Positions 25,733 to 34,903 are shown, counted from the first letter of the stretch. The stretch: DNA of 64,000 nucleotides from Actinomadura harenae (GCF_003696215.1 NZ_RFFG01000008.1:62001-126000); one strand, 5' to 3'. Notes: generated from the sequence alone by a model not told the origin. Numbers and translations are program-made.

Positions 25733-26347
25733 GTGCACCAAGATCTCGACGGCCCCGCGGCCCCGGCGGCCGCGCCGCTCCCGGGCCGTCCGGCCTCGCC
25801 GGACGAGGGCCGTCCGGTCCCGTCCGGCGCTCGTCCGGCGACGCCCGACGCCCCTCCGGCCGACCCGCTGGAGACAGGGATCCATGACCGCTGGGACGGC
25901 CAGGGCCTGCCCGGCCAGCCGTGGCCGTTCATGGCCATCTGCTCCGTCGGACGCCTCTACCAGCTGATCAAGAAGGCGCTGGACGAGGAGCTGGAGCCGC
26001 GCGGGCTGAGCCGCACCGGGTTCTTCCTGTTGACGACGCTGGCGCTGACGTCCGGCGGACGGGCCCGGCTCAGCACCCTCGGCCGGTTCCTGATGCTGCA
26101 CCCGACCTCGGTGAAGCTGACCGTCGACCAGCTCGAGGCGGACGGCCTGGTGTCCCGCAACCGCCACCCCCGCGACCGGCGCGCCACCCTCGTCGTCATC
26201 ACGCCGTCCGGACGCGACCTGGCGGGCCGGGTGAACGTCGCGCTCGAGTCGCCGGACGGCCCGCTCGGCCGCCTCGCCGGGCTCCACCGGCCGCTGTTCG
26301 AGTCGCTCCAGCCCGCGCGCCTGGCGTTCGGCGACCTGGAGATCTGA
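25733..26347 (+). CDS. MarR-family transcriptional regulator
   Basis: 204 residues. A Pro/Ala-rich, probably disordered N-terminus (1-60) precedes a winged-helix MarR domain: recognition region LGRFLMLHPTSVKLTVDQLEADGLV (split near 125) and wing RNRHPRDRRATLVVIT. It diverges from the mce operon and is a natural candidate for its regulator; this is inference from position. TAGGAT ends 6 nt before the GTG, so the message may be leaderless. Confidence 0.87.
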   Translation: MHQDLDGPAAPAAAPLPGRPASPDEGRPVPSGARPATPDAPPADPLETGIHDRWDGQGLPGQPWPFMAICSVGRLYQLIKKALDEELEPRGLSRTGFFLLTTLALTSGGRARLSTLGRFLMLHPTSVKLTVDQLEADGLVSRNRHPRDRRATLVVITPSGRDLAGRVNVALESPDGPLGRLAGLHRPLFESLQPARLAFGDLEI

Positions 26348-26448
26348 GCGCGGCCGGCCTCTTCTCCGCGGGTGTGAGCAGGGCGACACAGGCGCCGTAC
26401 CAGGGGATTGACGGACGACCCGCTCCGACCTTGCGGCAAGGTATGGGC

Positions 26449-27270
26449 ATGGCACCGACCCGAACGAGTCCCCCGTCGTCCTCGTCACGCCCCCCGCGGC
26501 GTGGCAAGCGGCGCTCGTCCGGACGCTCCTCGAAGCGCTCCCAAGAACGCTCGGACGAGTATCCGGCGGAATATCCGGAGTTCTCCGGCGACGACCCCTG
26601 GGAGCGTCCGCCCGGCAAGGTGCGCAAGGCCTGGCGGATCCTCACCCACAACGTCACCATCACCCTCGTCGGCATCGCCGCGATGCTCGGCGCGATGGTC
26701 TGGGTCATCCCGAAATGGATGGGGCCCGGCGAGCCGCCGAAGGCCGCCGCCGGCGGCGCGTTCTCGACGAACGACATGCTCGCCCGGCTGTCGTCGTCCA
26801 GCATGGACCCGGTCGCGGCCGGGGTCATCGCGCAGGCGAAGAAGAACGCCTACGAGGAGCAGCAGCGGCGGCTGAAGGCACTCAAGGAGAAGGCCAAGCG
26901 GGACGCCAAGGCGCGCGCGCAGCTCAAGTTCCAGCAGGAGCGCGAACGGCTCGCCAAGTCCAACCCCAGCGCCAAGCAGAACAAGGCGTGGGGCAAGAGG
27001 ATGAGCGCCATGAAGGGCTGGGGCAACTGCTGGGACTCCCTGGAGACCCTGTGGGACCACGAGTCCAGCTGGGACCAGCACGCCACCAACCCGTCCAGTG
27101 GCGCGTACGGGATCCCGCAGGCGCTCCCCGCCGACAAGCTCGCCGACGCGGGCCCCGACTGGAAGAACAGCTCCCCCACGCAGATCGCCTGGGGTCTTGC
27201 CTACATCAAGGCTCGGTATCACGACCCCTGTGGCGCCTGGTCCTGGTGGTCGGCGCACCACTGGTACTGA
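26449..27270 (+). CDS. Membrane-anchored lytic transglycosylase-like protein
   Basis: 273 residues. A basic, Ser/Arg-rich cytoplasmic N-terminus (1-62) is followed by one transmembrane helix (68-88), a long charged coiled coil (about 125-180, many EEQQRRLKALKEKAKR-type heptads) and a short C-terminal transglycosylase-like domain with the catalytic Glu205 in WDHESSW, then NPSSGAYGIPQA and a terminal WSWWSAHHWY. It should cleave peptidoglycan outside the membrane. ATG 26449 is preferred over 26443 because AAGG then lies 7 nt upstream. Confidence 0.85.
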   Translation: MAPTRTSPPSSSSRPPRRGKRRSSGRSSKRSQERSDEYPAEYPEFSGDDPWERPPGKVRKAWRILTHNVTITLVGIAAMLGAMVWVIPKWMGPGEPPKAAAGGAFSTNDMLARLSSSSMDPVAAGVIAQAKKNAYEEQQRRLKALKEKAKRDAKARAQLKFQQERERLAKSNPSAKQNKAWGKRMSAMKGWGNCWDSLETLWDHESSWDQHATNPSSGAYGIPQALPADKLADAGPDWKNSSPTQIAWGLAYIKARYHDPCGAWSWWSAHHWY

Positions 27271-27282
27271 GACGATCGGACG

Positions 27283-27891
27283 ATGCAGAACGGTGGGGCG
27301 CCGGCGTCCCGGCAGTGGGCGCGCGCGGACGCCACCCGGCGCGCGCTGCTGGACGCCGCGCAGGAGGTGTTCGCCGACCGCGGCTACGCGGACGCGGGCA
27401 TCGCCGAGATCGTCGAACGGTCCGGGATCAGCGTCGGAAGCCTGTACCACCACTACGGGGGCAAGTCCGGGCTGTACCTGGCGCTGTGGGAGGAGCTCTC
27501 CGGCGAGCAGGAGCGCCGGGCCGCCGAGGCCGTCGCGGAGGCGCGCTCGTCCGGGGAGGACGACCCGATCGCGCAGTTCGTCGCGGGGGCGCGCGCCTAC
27601 CTGGAGACGTGCTGGGAGCGCCGGTCGGCCGCGCGGCTGTTCCACGCCGGTGAGGGGCCGTCCGGGTTCTCGCTGATGCGGCGGGGCCGGGCGCAGCGCT
27701 GGATCGAGCGCAACACGCGGCTGCTGCTGCGCCGCGAGGACGGCGGCGACCGCGCGACGGCCGTGCTCAGCATGGTGCTGACGACCGTGATCGGCGAGGC
27801 CGGGCGGGAGATCGCGCTGGCGGACTCGGCGTCCGGCGCGTCCGAGATCATCGACGAGGTCCTCCGCATCCTGCTCCGCCTCGCCGACTGA
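27283..27891 (+). CDS. TetR-family transcriptional regulator
   Basis: 202 residues. N-terminal helix-turn-helix about 14-60 (TRRALLDAAQEVFADRGYA, then IAEIVERSGISVGSLYHHYGGK) and a helical ligand-binding C-terminal domain. It starts 12 nt after the transglycosylase gene and may be read from the same transcript. Target unknown. Confidence 0.9.
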   Translation: MQNGGAPASRQWARADATRRALLDAAQEVFADRGYADAGIAEIVERSGISVGSLYHHYGGKSGLYLALWEELSGEQERRAAEAVAEARSSGEDDPIAQFVAGARAYLETCWERRSAARLFHAGEGPSGFSLMRRGRAQRWIERNTRLLLRREDGGDRATAVLSMVLTTVIGEAGREIALADSASGASEIIDEVLRILLRLAD

Positions 27892-28093
27892 TCCTTCCCG
27901 GCTTTCACGGCGTCTACCTGCGACGACGCGGGCGGCGGGCGCGGGGGCGGCCCGATCGGCCGCAAAGCCCCTGGGGACAGGGCCTGCGGAAGATCGGGGA
28001 TCGGGTGTCGCGGACGTGGCGGGGCGGTTACGCTGACCGTCGCGTCACCGTGATCTGACACCCCCAGTGATCATTTCGGAGAGCCGACGGCCG

Positions 28094-28744
28094 ATGCCGA
28101 CTTCCACATGGTTCCGCCTGAACGTCGCCAAACGCGAGCGGGTGCTCGAGGCGGCGATGCGCGAGTTCGGCGAGCACGGCTACTCGACCGGCAGCCTGAA
28201 CACCATCGCGCGCGAGGCGGGCATCGCCAAGGGCTCGCTGTTCCAGTACTTCCGCGACAAGCTGGAGTTCTTCGCGTTCGTGTGCGACGAGGCGTCCCGG
28301 CGGATCCGCGAGGAGATGGAACGGCGCATCGCCCGCCTCGACTTCGAGCAGCCCTTCGACGGCTGGCTGTTCGACGCGTTGTGCGAGTGGTCGGAGTTCT
28401 ACGCGGACCATCCACTGGAGCGCGGGGTGACGGCGGCGACGAACTTCGAGCTCGACAACGGCGTCCGGTCGGTGATCCGCGAGACCGCGAACCAGCACTA
28501 CCTCCAGGTCATCGACCCGGCGCTGAAGCTGTGGAGGGAACGCGGCGACATCCATCCGGACGCCGACGTCGAGGTCCTGGCGTCCTTCCTGCTGATGACG
28601 CTGCCGTTCCTGGCGCTGGCGCCGTACTACGACGGCATCGACCCGGTGCTGAACCTGCGCGGGCGGTCGCCCGCGGAGCAGCGCCCGATGATCCGGCAGA
28701 TCGTGGCGGGGATCCGGCCGATGTTCGGGCCCGCTCCGTCCTAG
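28094..28744 (+). CDS. TetR-family transcriptional regulator
   Basis: 216 residues. The helix-turn-helix is at about 10-58 (KRERVLEAAMREFGEHGYS, then TIAREAGIAKGSLFQYFRDK); the C-terminal domain is all helical. ATG 28094 has GGAGAG about ten bases upstream; GTG 28067 is the alternative. Its stop codon overlaps that of the convergent oxidoreductase in a shared CTAG. Confidence 0.88.
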   Translation: MPTSTWFRLNVAKRERVLEAAMREFGEHGYSTGSLNTIAREAGIAKGSLFQYFRDKLEFFAFVCDEASRRIREEMERRIARLDFEQPFDGWLFDALCEWSEFYADHPLERGVTAATNFELDNGVRSVIRETANQHYLQVIDPALKLWRERGDIHPDADVEVLASFLLMTLPFLALAPYYDGIDPVLNLRGRSPAEQRPMIRQIVAGIRPMFGPAPS

Positions 28745-29127
28745 TCCCGCCGGATGTCGGCGACGAGGACGTCCATGCGGCGGACGAGGCGGCGCGCCAT
28801 GCCCGGCAGCTCGTCGGGCGGGGTGTCGGCGTCGACGACGCGCGGGTCTTCCAGGCGCCGGAGGCGTCCGAGCCGTTCGACCCCGGCACGGCCCTCGGCG
28901 AGGACGTTGCGGACCCAGTCGCTGTCGGCCCCGTACGGCAGGCCGACGACCAGCTGGTCGCCGTGGCGGAAGGCGACCACGGGCGTCCGGTACTCGCGTC
29001 CGGACTTCCGTCCTCGGTGCACGATCACCGCGTAGGGCGGCAGATACGGGGCCCAGAGGCCCTGGAGCGGGTTGGTGACGATCCGGTTGAACCTGGCCAG
29101 CGAACGAGGCAGCAAGGCGTCCTTCAT
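28741..29127 (-). CDS. DUF385/nitroreductase-family deazaflavin-dependent oxidoreductase
   Basis: 128 residues, the small split-barrel fold of F420-dependent (Ddn-type) reductases: IVHRGRKSGREYRTPVVAF (about 36-54) and LPYGADSDWVRNVLA (about 64-78) are the family's cofactor-contact blocks. It probably uses F420H2. The ATG overlaps the stop of the upstream nitronate monooxygenase gene as ATGA, so the two are co-translated. Confidence 0.9.
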   Translation of the reverse strand: MKDALLPRSLARFNRIVTNPLQGLWAPYLPPYAVIVHRGRKSGREYRTPVVAFRHGDQLVVGLPYGADSDWVRNVLAEGRAGVERLGRLRRLEDPRVVDADTPPDELPGMARRLVRRMDVLVADIRRD

Positions 29128-30113
29128 CCCACCATTCTGCCTCGCGGGCCCCGCGCGGCTCGGACGAGGGCGGTTTCGGTCTCGGCGGCGAGCGTCCTGA
29201 CGAGCTCCTCGGCGGACGGGACGTCGCGGATGAGGTCGACGCCCTCCCCCGCCCAGACGGGCATCGCGGGGATGGCGCCTTGGTCGAGATCACGCTGGTA
29301 GTCGCGCTGGGCCCGCCGGTCACGGGCGATGTCGCCCTCTTCGCGTCCGCGATGTCTGTCGAGGTGGGGATGCGCGAGCGTGCGGGCCGTGTAGCGCGCG
29401 GGCCAGGGCGAGCGGCGCAGCCTGTCGAGCATGCCGCTGCGCCTGGTGTCCTCGGCCTTCGCGTCGACGATGGCGTTTCGGACGTCCGGATCGACGAGGG
29501 CCTCGCGGGTCGCCTGGAAGCGGGTCCCGATGAGGGCTCCGTCCGCGCCGAGGGCGAGCGCGGCGGCCACTCCGCGTCCGTCGGCGATCCCGCCTGCCGC
29601 CAGCACCGGCACCTGAGCCCCTTGGACGAGATCGACCACGGCGGGGACGAACGGTAGGGTGCCTCGCCCGTGCCTGGCTCCGTGGCCGCCCGCGTCCGTG
29701 CCCTGCGCGACGATGACGTCCGCGCCCACGTCGAGGGCCCGGCGCGCCTCGTCCATGCCGGTGACCTGGACGATCAGCGTCTTGCCCGCGTCGTGCACGA
29801 CGTCCGCGAACGGCCCCGGATCCCCGAACGAGAACATCACCGCGTCCGGGTCGTACTCCAGCGCCCGCTCCACACCCTGGACGTCGACCCGCCAGGTCAG
29901 AAACCCCACGCCCCACGGCAGCCCCTGCCCGGCGACGATCGGGGCCTCCCGTGCGAGCCACTCGGCGTCGCCGTCCCCGGACCCCAGCATGCCGAGCCCG
30001 CCACCGCGCGAGACGGCCGCGGCCAGCGCGCCCCCGGCCGACCCGCCCATGGGGGCAAGCACGATCGGATGCCGCACCCCGAGAAGCTCCGTGAACACCG
30101 TCGCCAACGTCAT
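29124..30113 (-). CDS. Nitronate monooxygenase (2-nitropropane dioxygenase family)
   Basis: A 329-residue FMN enzyme with a TIM barrel. Features: LGVRHPIVLAPMGGSAGG at the N-terminus, a Gln/Asp-containing AQGTDAGGHGARHG (about 139-152) with the catalytic His, and the phosphate-binding VLAAGGIADGRGVAAALALGA stretch (split around 175-195). It oxidises alkyl nitronates or propionate-3-nitronate. Start ATG 30113 is chosen by similarity; no good ribosome site is visible. It forms a two-gene operon with the DUF385 enzyme. Confidence 0.9.
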   Translation of the reverse strand: MTLATVFTELLGVRHPIVLAPMGGSAGGALAAAVSRGGGLGMLGSGDGDAEWLAREAPIVAGQGLPWGVGFLTWRVDVQGVERALEYDPDAVMFSFGDPGPFADVVHDAGKTLIVQVTGMDEARRALDVGADVIVAQGTDAGGHGARHGRGTLPFVPAVVDLVQGAQVPVLAAGGIADGRGVAAALALGADGALIGTRFQATREALVDPDVRNAIVDAKAEDTRRSGMLDRLRRSPWPARYTARTLAHPHLDRHRGREEGDIARDRRAQRDYQRDLDQGAIPAMPVWAGEGVDLIRDVPSAEELVRTLAAETETALVRAARGPRGRMVG

Positions 30114-30161
30114 GGAGGCATCGTGACCGAAGGGTGTGGGTGGGGGGTGTTGAGTGGAGGT

Positions 30162-30812
30162 GTGAATCGTGGGTTTCGTGGGTCGCTCGTCCATCAGGCA
30201 CGAGCCGTGGAGGTGCTGGGCGGATTCCTGCGGCATGACCTGCCGCCGCTTCGCTGGCAGGTCGAGGCGGACGGGAGCCTGCTCGGGGAGAGCGAGGACT
30301 GCAAGCACGAGCGGCAGCTGCGGGCGTTCCTCGAACCCTGGGCCGAGTTCCTGGAGGCTCCGCTGGTGGTGGAGCGGTCCTTCGCGCACGTTCGCGCCAA
30401 GGTCGAGGTCAGGTGGGACGGGATCGAGATCGAGTGCGGGAAGTGGGCGCCCCGGCGGTGGCTCGGGGTCGGCGGCCGTCCCGTGGAAGAAGCGCCACCG
30501 CTGACGGGCGAGGGGGCCGCGGCGATCCGTCGCCGCCAGCTTCAGGCCGTGCGAACCCTCGGGACGTTCCTCGCCGAGGATCTCCCCGCCTTGGACTGGT
30601 GGCTCCCCTACCACGGCTCCCGCCGGGTCTTGCAGGGAGAACCGGACACGGGGACTGAGGCGGCCGTCCGCGAGACCTTCGACCGCTGGGGCCGCTTCCT
30701 CGGCGCGGACGTGGTGGAAGAGCGCGACTCCGGAAGCGCGTTCTTCACGATCAACGTCAAGGGCGGCGCGTTCGACGTCCGCGTGTGGGAGCACCTGGTG
30801 CTGGACGCCTGA
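30162..30812 (+). CDS. Hypothetical protein made of two tandem homologous domains
   Basis: About 216 residues, soluble, no family recognised. Two ~85-residue halves resemble each other: LGGFLRHDLPPLRW ... LEPWAEFLEAPLVVERSF and LGTFLAEDLPALDWW ... FDRWGRFLGADVVEERDSG, each closing with an alternating beta segment (RAKVEVRWDGIEIE / FFTINVKGGAFDVRVW). Start is uncertain: GTG 30162 has GGAGG almost touching it, GTG 30147 and GTG 30207 are alternatives, the last without a ribosome site. Confidence 0.7.
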   Translation: MNRGFRGSLVHQARAVEVLGGFLRHDLPPLRWQVEADGSLLGESEDCKHERQLRAFLEPWAEFLEAPLVVERSFAHVRAKVEVRWDGIEIECGKWAPRRWLGVGGRPVEEAPPLTGEGAAAIRRRQLQAVRTLGTFLAEDLPALDWWLPYHGSRRVLQGEPDTGTEAAVRETFDRWGRFLGADVVEERDSGSAFFTINVKGGAFDVRVWEHLVLDA

Positions 30813-30863
30813 CCCCTTCTTCGGCTCCTACCGGCTGCGGGATCCACGGGGTTGGATGTCGGC

Positions 30864-31397
30864 ATGCGGAATGGGAGCGCTCGGGGGGACGAAGCCTGGT
30901 TGTGGCGGTTTCTGGGTGGGCTGCGTCCGGGGCAGGTGGTTTCGGGGGTGGTGGCGTCGATCGAGTCGTTCGGCGTGTTCGTGGCGTTGGACGATGGGCC
31001 GCCGCATCCCGTGTACCCCGGGGTCGGGTTCATCACGATTCCCGAGTTGTCGTGGCGGCGGTTCGACGACGCGACCGAGGTGGTCTCGGTGGGCGAGCGC
31101 ATCAGGTGCGCCTTCCTCGGGGTCGACACCTACAACGGTGAGGCGCGGTTGTCGCTGCGGGCTCTGTCACCCGATCCGTTCGAGGAGTTCGCGCGGCGGG
31201 TTCAAGTGGGGCAGGGCGTCAGGGGGACGGTCACCCTGCGCGTGCCGTTCGGGGTGTTCGTGAGGGTGGCGGACGGGATCGAGGGCCTGGTCCACGAGAG
31301 TGAGATGGCGGACGTTCCCGAGGCGGGGGAAGAGGTCGGTGTGGTCGTGACCGGGATCGATGCGGTGGGGCGTCGGGTCGGGCTGCGGTGGGCCTAA
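30864..31397 (+). CDS. S1 RNA-binding domain protein
   Basis: 177 residues with two S1-like OB folds: about 25-95 (LRPGQVVSGVVASIESFGVFVAL, then FITIPELSW) and 112-177 (VQVGQGVRGTVTLRVPFGVFVRV, then GLVHESEM). Both keep the G-V-F-V core strand of S1 domains. It likely binds RNA; a link to translation or decay is not shown by the context. TTGGAT six bases before ATG may be a -10 element of a leaderless transcript. Confidence 0.83.
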   Translation: MRNGSARGDEAWLWRFLGGLRPGQVVSGVVASIESFGVFVALDDGPPHPVYPGVGFITIPELSWRRFDDATEVVSVGERIRCAFLGVDTYNGEARLSLRALSPDPFEEFARRVQVGQGVRGTVTLRVPFGVFVRVADGIEGLVHESEMADVPEAGEEVGVVVTGIDAVGRRVGLRWA

Positions 31398-31403
31398 AGG
31401 TTC

Positions 31404-31441
31404 GCGGCGCTGCGGGCCGGGTGGGCCGGGCGCAGCGCCGC
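31404..31441. terminator. Bidirectional terminator hairpin
   Basis: gcggcgctgcg (31404-31414) pairs perfectly with cgcagcgccgc (31431-31441), 16-nt loop, between convergent S1-domain and MFS genes. Confidence 0.7.
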
Positions 31442-31479
31442 TGGATGGGACATCGGCTGGTCGGGGGTCGCATCCGGGG

Positions 31480-32691
31480 TTACCGGGTGGTGAGGCGTTC
31501 GAGGAGCCAGGCCGCGAGGAGGGCGGTGGAGAGGGCCGCGCCGAGGATCGCGACGGAGGACCAGCCGCCGTGGATCCAGGCGAGGGAGGCGAGGGCGGAG
31601 CCGGCGGCGCCGCCGGCGAAGTTGCCGGTCATGAAGGCCGAGTTGATGCGGTTGCGGGCCTCGGGGCGCAGGGCGTAGACGACGTTCTGGTTGCTGATGA
31701 GGAGGGCCTGCTGGGCCATGTCCAGGGCGATGATGCCGACGATCAGCCAGGCGAGGTTGTGGCCGCCGAGGGCGAGGGGCAGCCAGGAGACGAGGTAGAC
31801 GACGGCGCCGACGCCGGTGACGAGCTGGACGCGGCCGCGGTCGGCGAGGCGTCCGGCGACGTTGGCGACGACGGAGCCGAGGGCTCCGAACAGGCCCATG
31901 AGGCCGATGGCGCCTTCGCTCCAGCCGTAGGCGTCGCTGGAGAGCAGGAAGGTCAGGGACGTCCAGAGGGCGGAGAAGGCGGCGAAGGAGAGCGCTCCGA
32001 CCGCCATCCGCCAGCGGAGGACGGGCAGCTCGCGCATGAGGGTGGCGATGGAGCCGAGGAGCCTCGGGTAGGTCATGCCGGCCGGGGTGTGCAGGGTCGG
32101 CAGGTTGCGGCGGAGCAGGACGGCCATGAGGAGCATCAGTCCGGCCTGGACCCAGTAGACGGTGCGCCAGCCGCCGATCTCGGCGAGGGCGCCGGAGACG
32201 GTACGGGCGAGCAGGACGCCGAGGAGCAGGCCCATCATCACGGTGCCGACGACGCGTCCGCGCTCGGCGGGGGCGGCGAGGGAAGCGGCGAAGGGCACGA
32301 CGACCTGGGCGGCGACCGAGGTCAGCGCGGTCAGGGCGGTGCCGATCAGGAGCACCGTGCCGTTGGGGGCGACGGCGGAGATGAGCAGGAACGCGGTGGT
32401 GAGGAGGTAGAGGGTGACGGCGAGGCGGCGGCGTTCGAAGAGGTCGCCGAGCGGGACGAGGAGGAACAGGCCGATGCCGTAGCCGACCTGCGCGGCGGTG
32501 ACGATCAGCCCGGCCATGCCGGTGCTGAGGCCGAGGGAGCCGCCGATGAGGTGGAGGAGGGGCTGGGGGAGGTAGTTCGACGCGACCGTCAGTCCGGTCG
32601 CGACGGCCATGAGGAGGAGGAGCCCGCGGCTGAGGCCGCCGCCTTCGGCCGCCGCCTGCTGGGGGGCGGGCCGGTGAGTCGTGATCGCCAT
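31480..32691 (-). CDS. MFS transporter (drug/metabolite efflux type)
   Basis: 403 residues with about twelve hydrophobic helices. The loop between helices 2 and 3 carries the MFS motif as PLGDLFERRRL (about 81-91). Overall resembles the YbcL/AraJ-type exporters often encoded next to LysR regulators. Substrate unknown. The gene diverges from a LysR regulator with 80 bp between the starts, the usual arrangement for LysR-controlled efflux. Confidence 0.9.
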   Translation of the reverse strand: MAITTHRPAPQQAAAEGGGLSRGLLLLMAVATGLTVASNYLPQPLLHLIGGSLGLSTGMAGLIVTAAQVGYGIGLFLLVPLGDLFERRRLAVTLYLLTTAFLLISAVAPNGTVLLIGTALTALTSVAAQVVVPFAASLAAPAERGRVVGTVMMGLLLGVLLARTVSGALAEIGGWRTVYWVQAGLMLLMAVLLRRNLPTLHTPAGMTYPRLLGSIATLMRELPVLRWRMAVGALSFAAFSALWTSLTFLLSSDAYGWSEGAIGLMGLFGALGSVVANVAGRLADRGRVQLVTGVGAVVYLVSWLPLALGGHNLAWLIVGIIALDMAQQALLISNQNVVYALRPEARNRINSAFMTGNFAGGAAGSALASLAWIHGGWSSVAILGAALSTALLAAWLLERLTTR

Positions 32692-32708
32692 GCCAAGAGG
32701 ATGCCTCC

Positions 32709-32770
32709 GAAAAGATCAATGAGTCCAACGCATTCTTTTCATCAGATCGATCGCGATTGTAGATTGATCG
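32709..32770. promoter_or_regulatory. Divergent control region with inverted repeats
   Basis: Two inverted repeats lie between the divergent MFS and LysR starts: gaaaag (32709-32714) with cttttc (32735-32740), and a tcgatc...gatcga pair with a 13-bp gap around 32746-32770. The second overlaps the LysR start region and is a candidate autoregulatory LysR site. Confidence 0.4.
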
Positions 32771-32771
32771 A

Positions 32772-33644
32772 ATGGATCTTCAGCAGATGCGTTACGTCGT
32801 CGCGGTGGCCGAGGAGGGCGGGTTCACGCGGGCGGCGGAGCGGTGCCGGGTCGTCCAGTCGGCGTTGTCGCACCAGATCGCGCGGCTGGAGCGGGAGCTC
32901 GGGGCGCGGTTGTTCGAGCGGACGAGCCGGCGGGTGCGGCTGACGCCCGCCGGGGAGGCGTTCCTGCCCGCGGCGCGGCAGGCGCTGGACGCGGCGGAGC
33001 GGGCGCGCGCGGAGGTGGCGGCGGCGTCCGGGGAGATCCGGGGGCGGCTGGCGATCGGCGCGATCACGACGGTGGCGGCGGTGGACCTGCCGTCCCTGCT
33101 GAAGCGGTACCGGAAGATGTATCCGCAGGTGCGGATCACGTTGCGGGCGGGGATCAGCGAGGAGCTGATCGAGCAGGTCAAGGACGGTGCGCTCGACATC
33201 GGGTTCCTGGGGATGCTGCCCGGGAGCGTCCCGAAGGGCGTGAGCGACCTGGAGCTGGAGCACGGCAACCTGGTCGCGGTCGTCGCGCCCGACCACCGGC
33301 TCGCGGACGTGCCGGAGACCGACCTGGCGTCCCTGGCGGACGAGACGTTCGTGGACTTCGCGGCGGGGACGATCGGCCGGTCCCAGTCGGACCAGGCGTT
33401 CGCGGCGGCGGACGTCCAGCGGGACGTGGCGTTCGAGGTGACGTCCCCCGACTTCATCGCGGACATCATCCGGCAGGGGCTGGCGGTCGGGATGCTCCCG
33501 GCGAACTACGCGCAGCGGCTGTGGGGTGTGCGGACGGTGTGCGTCCGGGACGCGCCGGGCCGGGTGGAGCGCCTGATCTGGTCGCGTCACCGGCCCAGCC
33601 CGCCCGCGGCGGCGTTCCTGGAGTTCCTGGGCGTCGAGCTTTAG
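32772..33644 (+). CDS. LysR-family transcriptional regulator
   Basis: 290 residues. Winged helix-turn-helix at 1-60 (MDLQQMRYVVAVAEEGGFTRAAERC, split by the helix-turn; then LSHQIARLERELGARLFER) and a LysR substrate-binding domain from about 90. It probably controls the divergent MFS gene and itself. The stop codon overlaps that of the convergent serine hydrolase by 3 bp. Confidence 0.92.
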   Translation: MDLQQMRYVVAVAEEGGFTRAAERCRVVQSALSHQIARLERELGARLFERTSRRVRLTPAGEAFLPAARQALDAAERARAEVAAASGEIRGRLAIGAITTVAAVDLPSLLKRYRKMYPQVRITLRAGISEELIEQVKDGALDIGFLGMLPGSVPKGVSDLELEHGNLVAVVAPDHRLADVPETDLASLADETFVDFAAGTIGRSQSDQAFAAADVQRDVAFEVTSPDFIADIIRQGLAVGMLPANYAQRLWGVRTVCVRDAPGRVERLIWSRHRPSPPAAAFLEFLGVEL

Positions 33645-34792
33645 CGGGTGGTGCAGAGGACGTTCTCGATGAGGGCGGAGACGGCGTCCTCCTGCTGGAC
33701 GGTGTGGTCGAGGCTGTCCTCGAGCATCGTGGACATGGAGATGACGACGCTGCGGCGGCCGTCGGACGTGACGGCGTTCCGGGTCTTGTAGCCGAGGATG
33801 TCGCCGGGGTGGAAGGAGTAGCTTCCGCCGCAGGTCAGCGGGCGGGAGAAGAGGCCGAGGCCGTCGGTCGCGCCCGGCCAGACGACGGCCTGCGGGCCCT
33901 GGACCGGGACGCCGCGGCGCAGCTCCCTCTGCTGGGCGGGGCGCAGGAGGCGGCCCGCGTCGAGGGCGCGGAAGAAGCGGTCGAGGTCGGCGGTGGTGCT
34001 GATGAGGCCGCCCGCGGCCCCGGCCCACGCGCTGTCGCGGTTCTCGGTGACGTCGGTGAGGCCGCCGGTCTCGAACAGCTGGTAGCCGCGGGCGTGCGGG
34101 CCGGTGATGCGCGGCGACTCGCCCGGGAAGGTGGTGTGGTCCATGCCGAGGGGACGCAGGATGCGGTTCCGCACCTCGGTGTCCCAGGGGTTGCCGGTGA
34201 GCTTCTTGATGACCATCCCGAGGAGGAGGTAGCCGGTGTTGCAGTAGTGCCAGCCCTTGCCGGGCTCGAAGTCCGGCTTGTGGTTCATGGAGCGCGCGAC
34301 GAGTTCCTCGGCCGTGTGGGTGTCGAGGCGGTGCAGGGCGTAGGACTCGGGTGAGTCGATCGACGGCATGTCGTCGTGCAGGCCGCTGGTGTGCTGGAGC
34401 AGGTTCCGGATGGTGATCTTCCGTCCGTCGTTGCCGTTGCCCTGGACGACGCCGGGCAGGACGTGCTCGACGGTGTCGTCCACGGAGAGGCGCCCCTCGC
34501 CGACGAGTTGCAGGACGGTCGTGGCGGTGAGCGTCTTGGTGACGCTCGCGACGCGGAAGCGTCCGTTGGACGGGACGGGCCGCTTCGTCCGGACGTCGGC
34601 GACGCCGCTGGTCACGACGCGGGAGCGGCCGTCCGGCCCGGTGACGCGGACCTGGACGCCGGTGACGCCGAGGTCGCGGAGGGCGTCCGCGTCCCGCTGC
34701 AACGTGGAGGGAGCGGCGGCCGAGGCCGGGACGGCGGTGGCGACGGACGTCAGGGCCACGGCGGCGAAGGCGAGGAATGCGGGTTTGCGCAC
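33641..34792 (-). CDS. Secreted serine hydrolase, beta-lactamase class C/DD-peptidase family
   Basis: 383 residues. Signal peptide (VRKPAFLAFAAVALTSVATAVPASA), then the penicillin-recognising fold: SVTK (Ser83, Lys86) as SxxK, YCN as YxN, and HPGD in place of KTG near the C-terminus, as in D-alanyl-D-alanine carboxypeptidases and esterases of this family. GTG 34792 has AGGAG six bases upstream and starts directly at the signal peptide; the longer frame to 34828 is less likely. Exact substrate unknown. Confidence 0.9.
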   Translation of the reverse strand: MRKPAFLAFAAVALTSVATAVPASAAAPSTLQRDADALRDLGVTGVQVRVTGPDGRSRVVTSGVADVRTKRPVPSNGRFRVASVTKTLTATTVLQLVGEGRLSVDDTVEHVLPGVVQGNGNDGRKITIRNLLQHTSGLHDDMPSIDSPESYALHRLDTHTAEELVARSMNHKPDFEPGKGWHYCNTGYLLLGMVIKKLTGNPWDTEVRNRILRPLGMDHTTFPGESPRITGPHARGYQLFETGGLTDVTENRDSAWAGAAGGLISTTADLDRFFRALDAGRLLRPAQQRELRRGVPVQGPQAVVWPGATDGLGLFSRPLTCGGSYSFHPGDILGYKTRNAVTSDGRRSVVISMSTMLEDSLDHTVQQEDAVSALIENVLCTTR

Positions 34793-34903
34793 GGTGAATC
34801 TCCTGGTGAGAGCGTTCTTGATCAACACCTTCGACGCTAGGACCCGGTGCTCGACGCGGCGACCGGGCGCGGCCCCGTGTCGGTGGTGGTGCCCGCTACA
34901 CCG

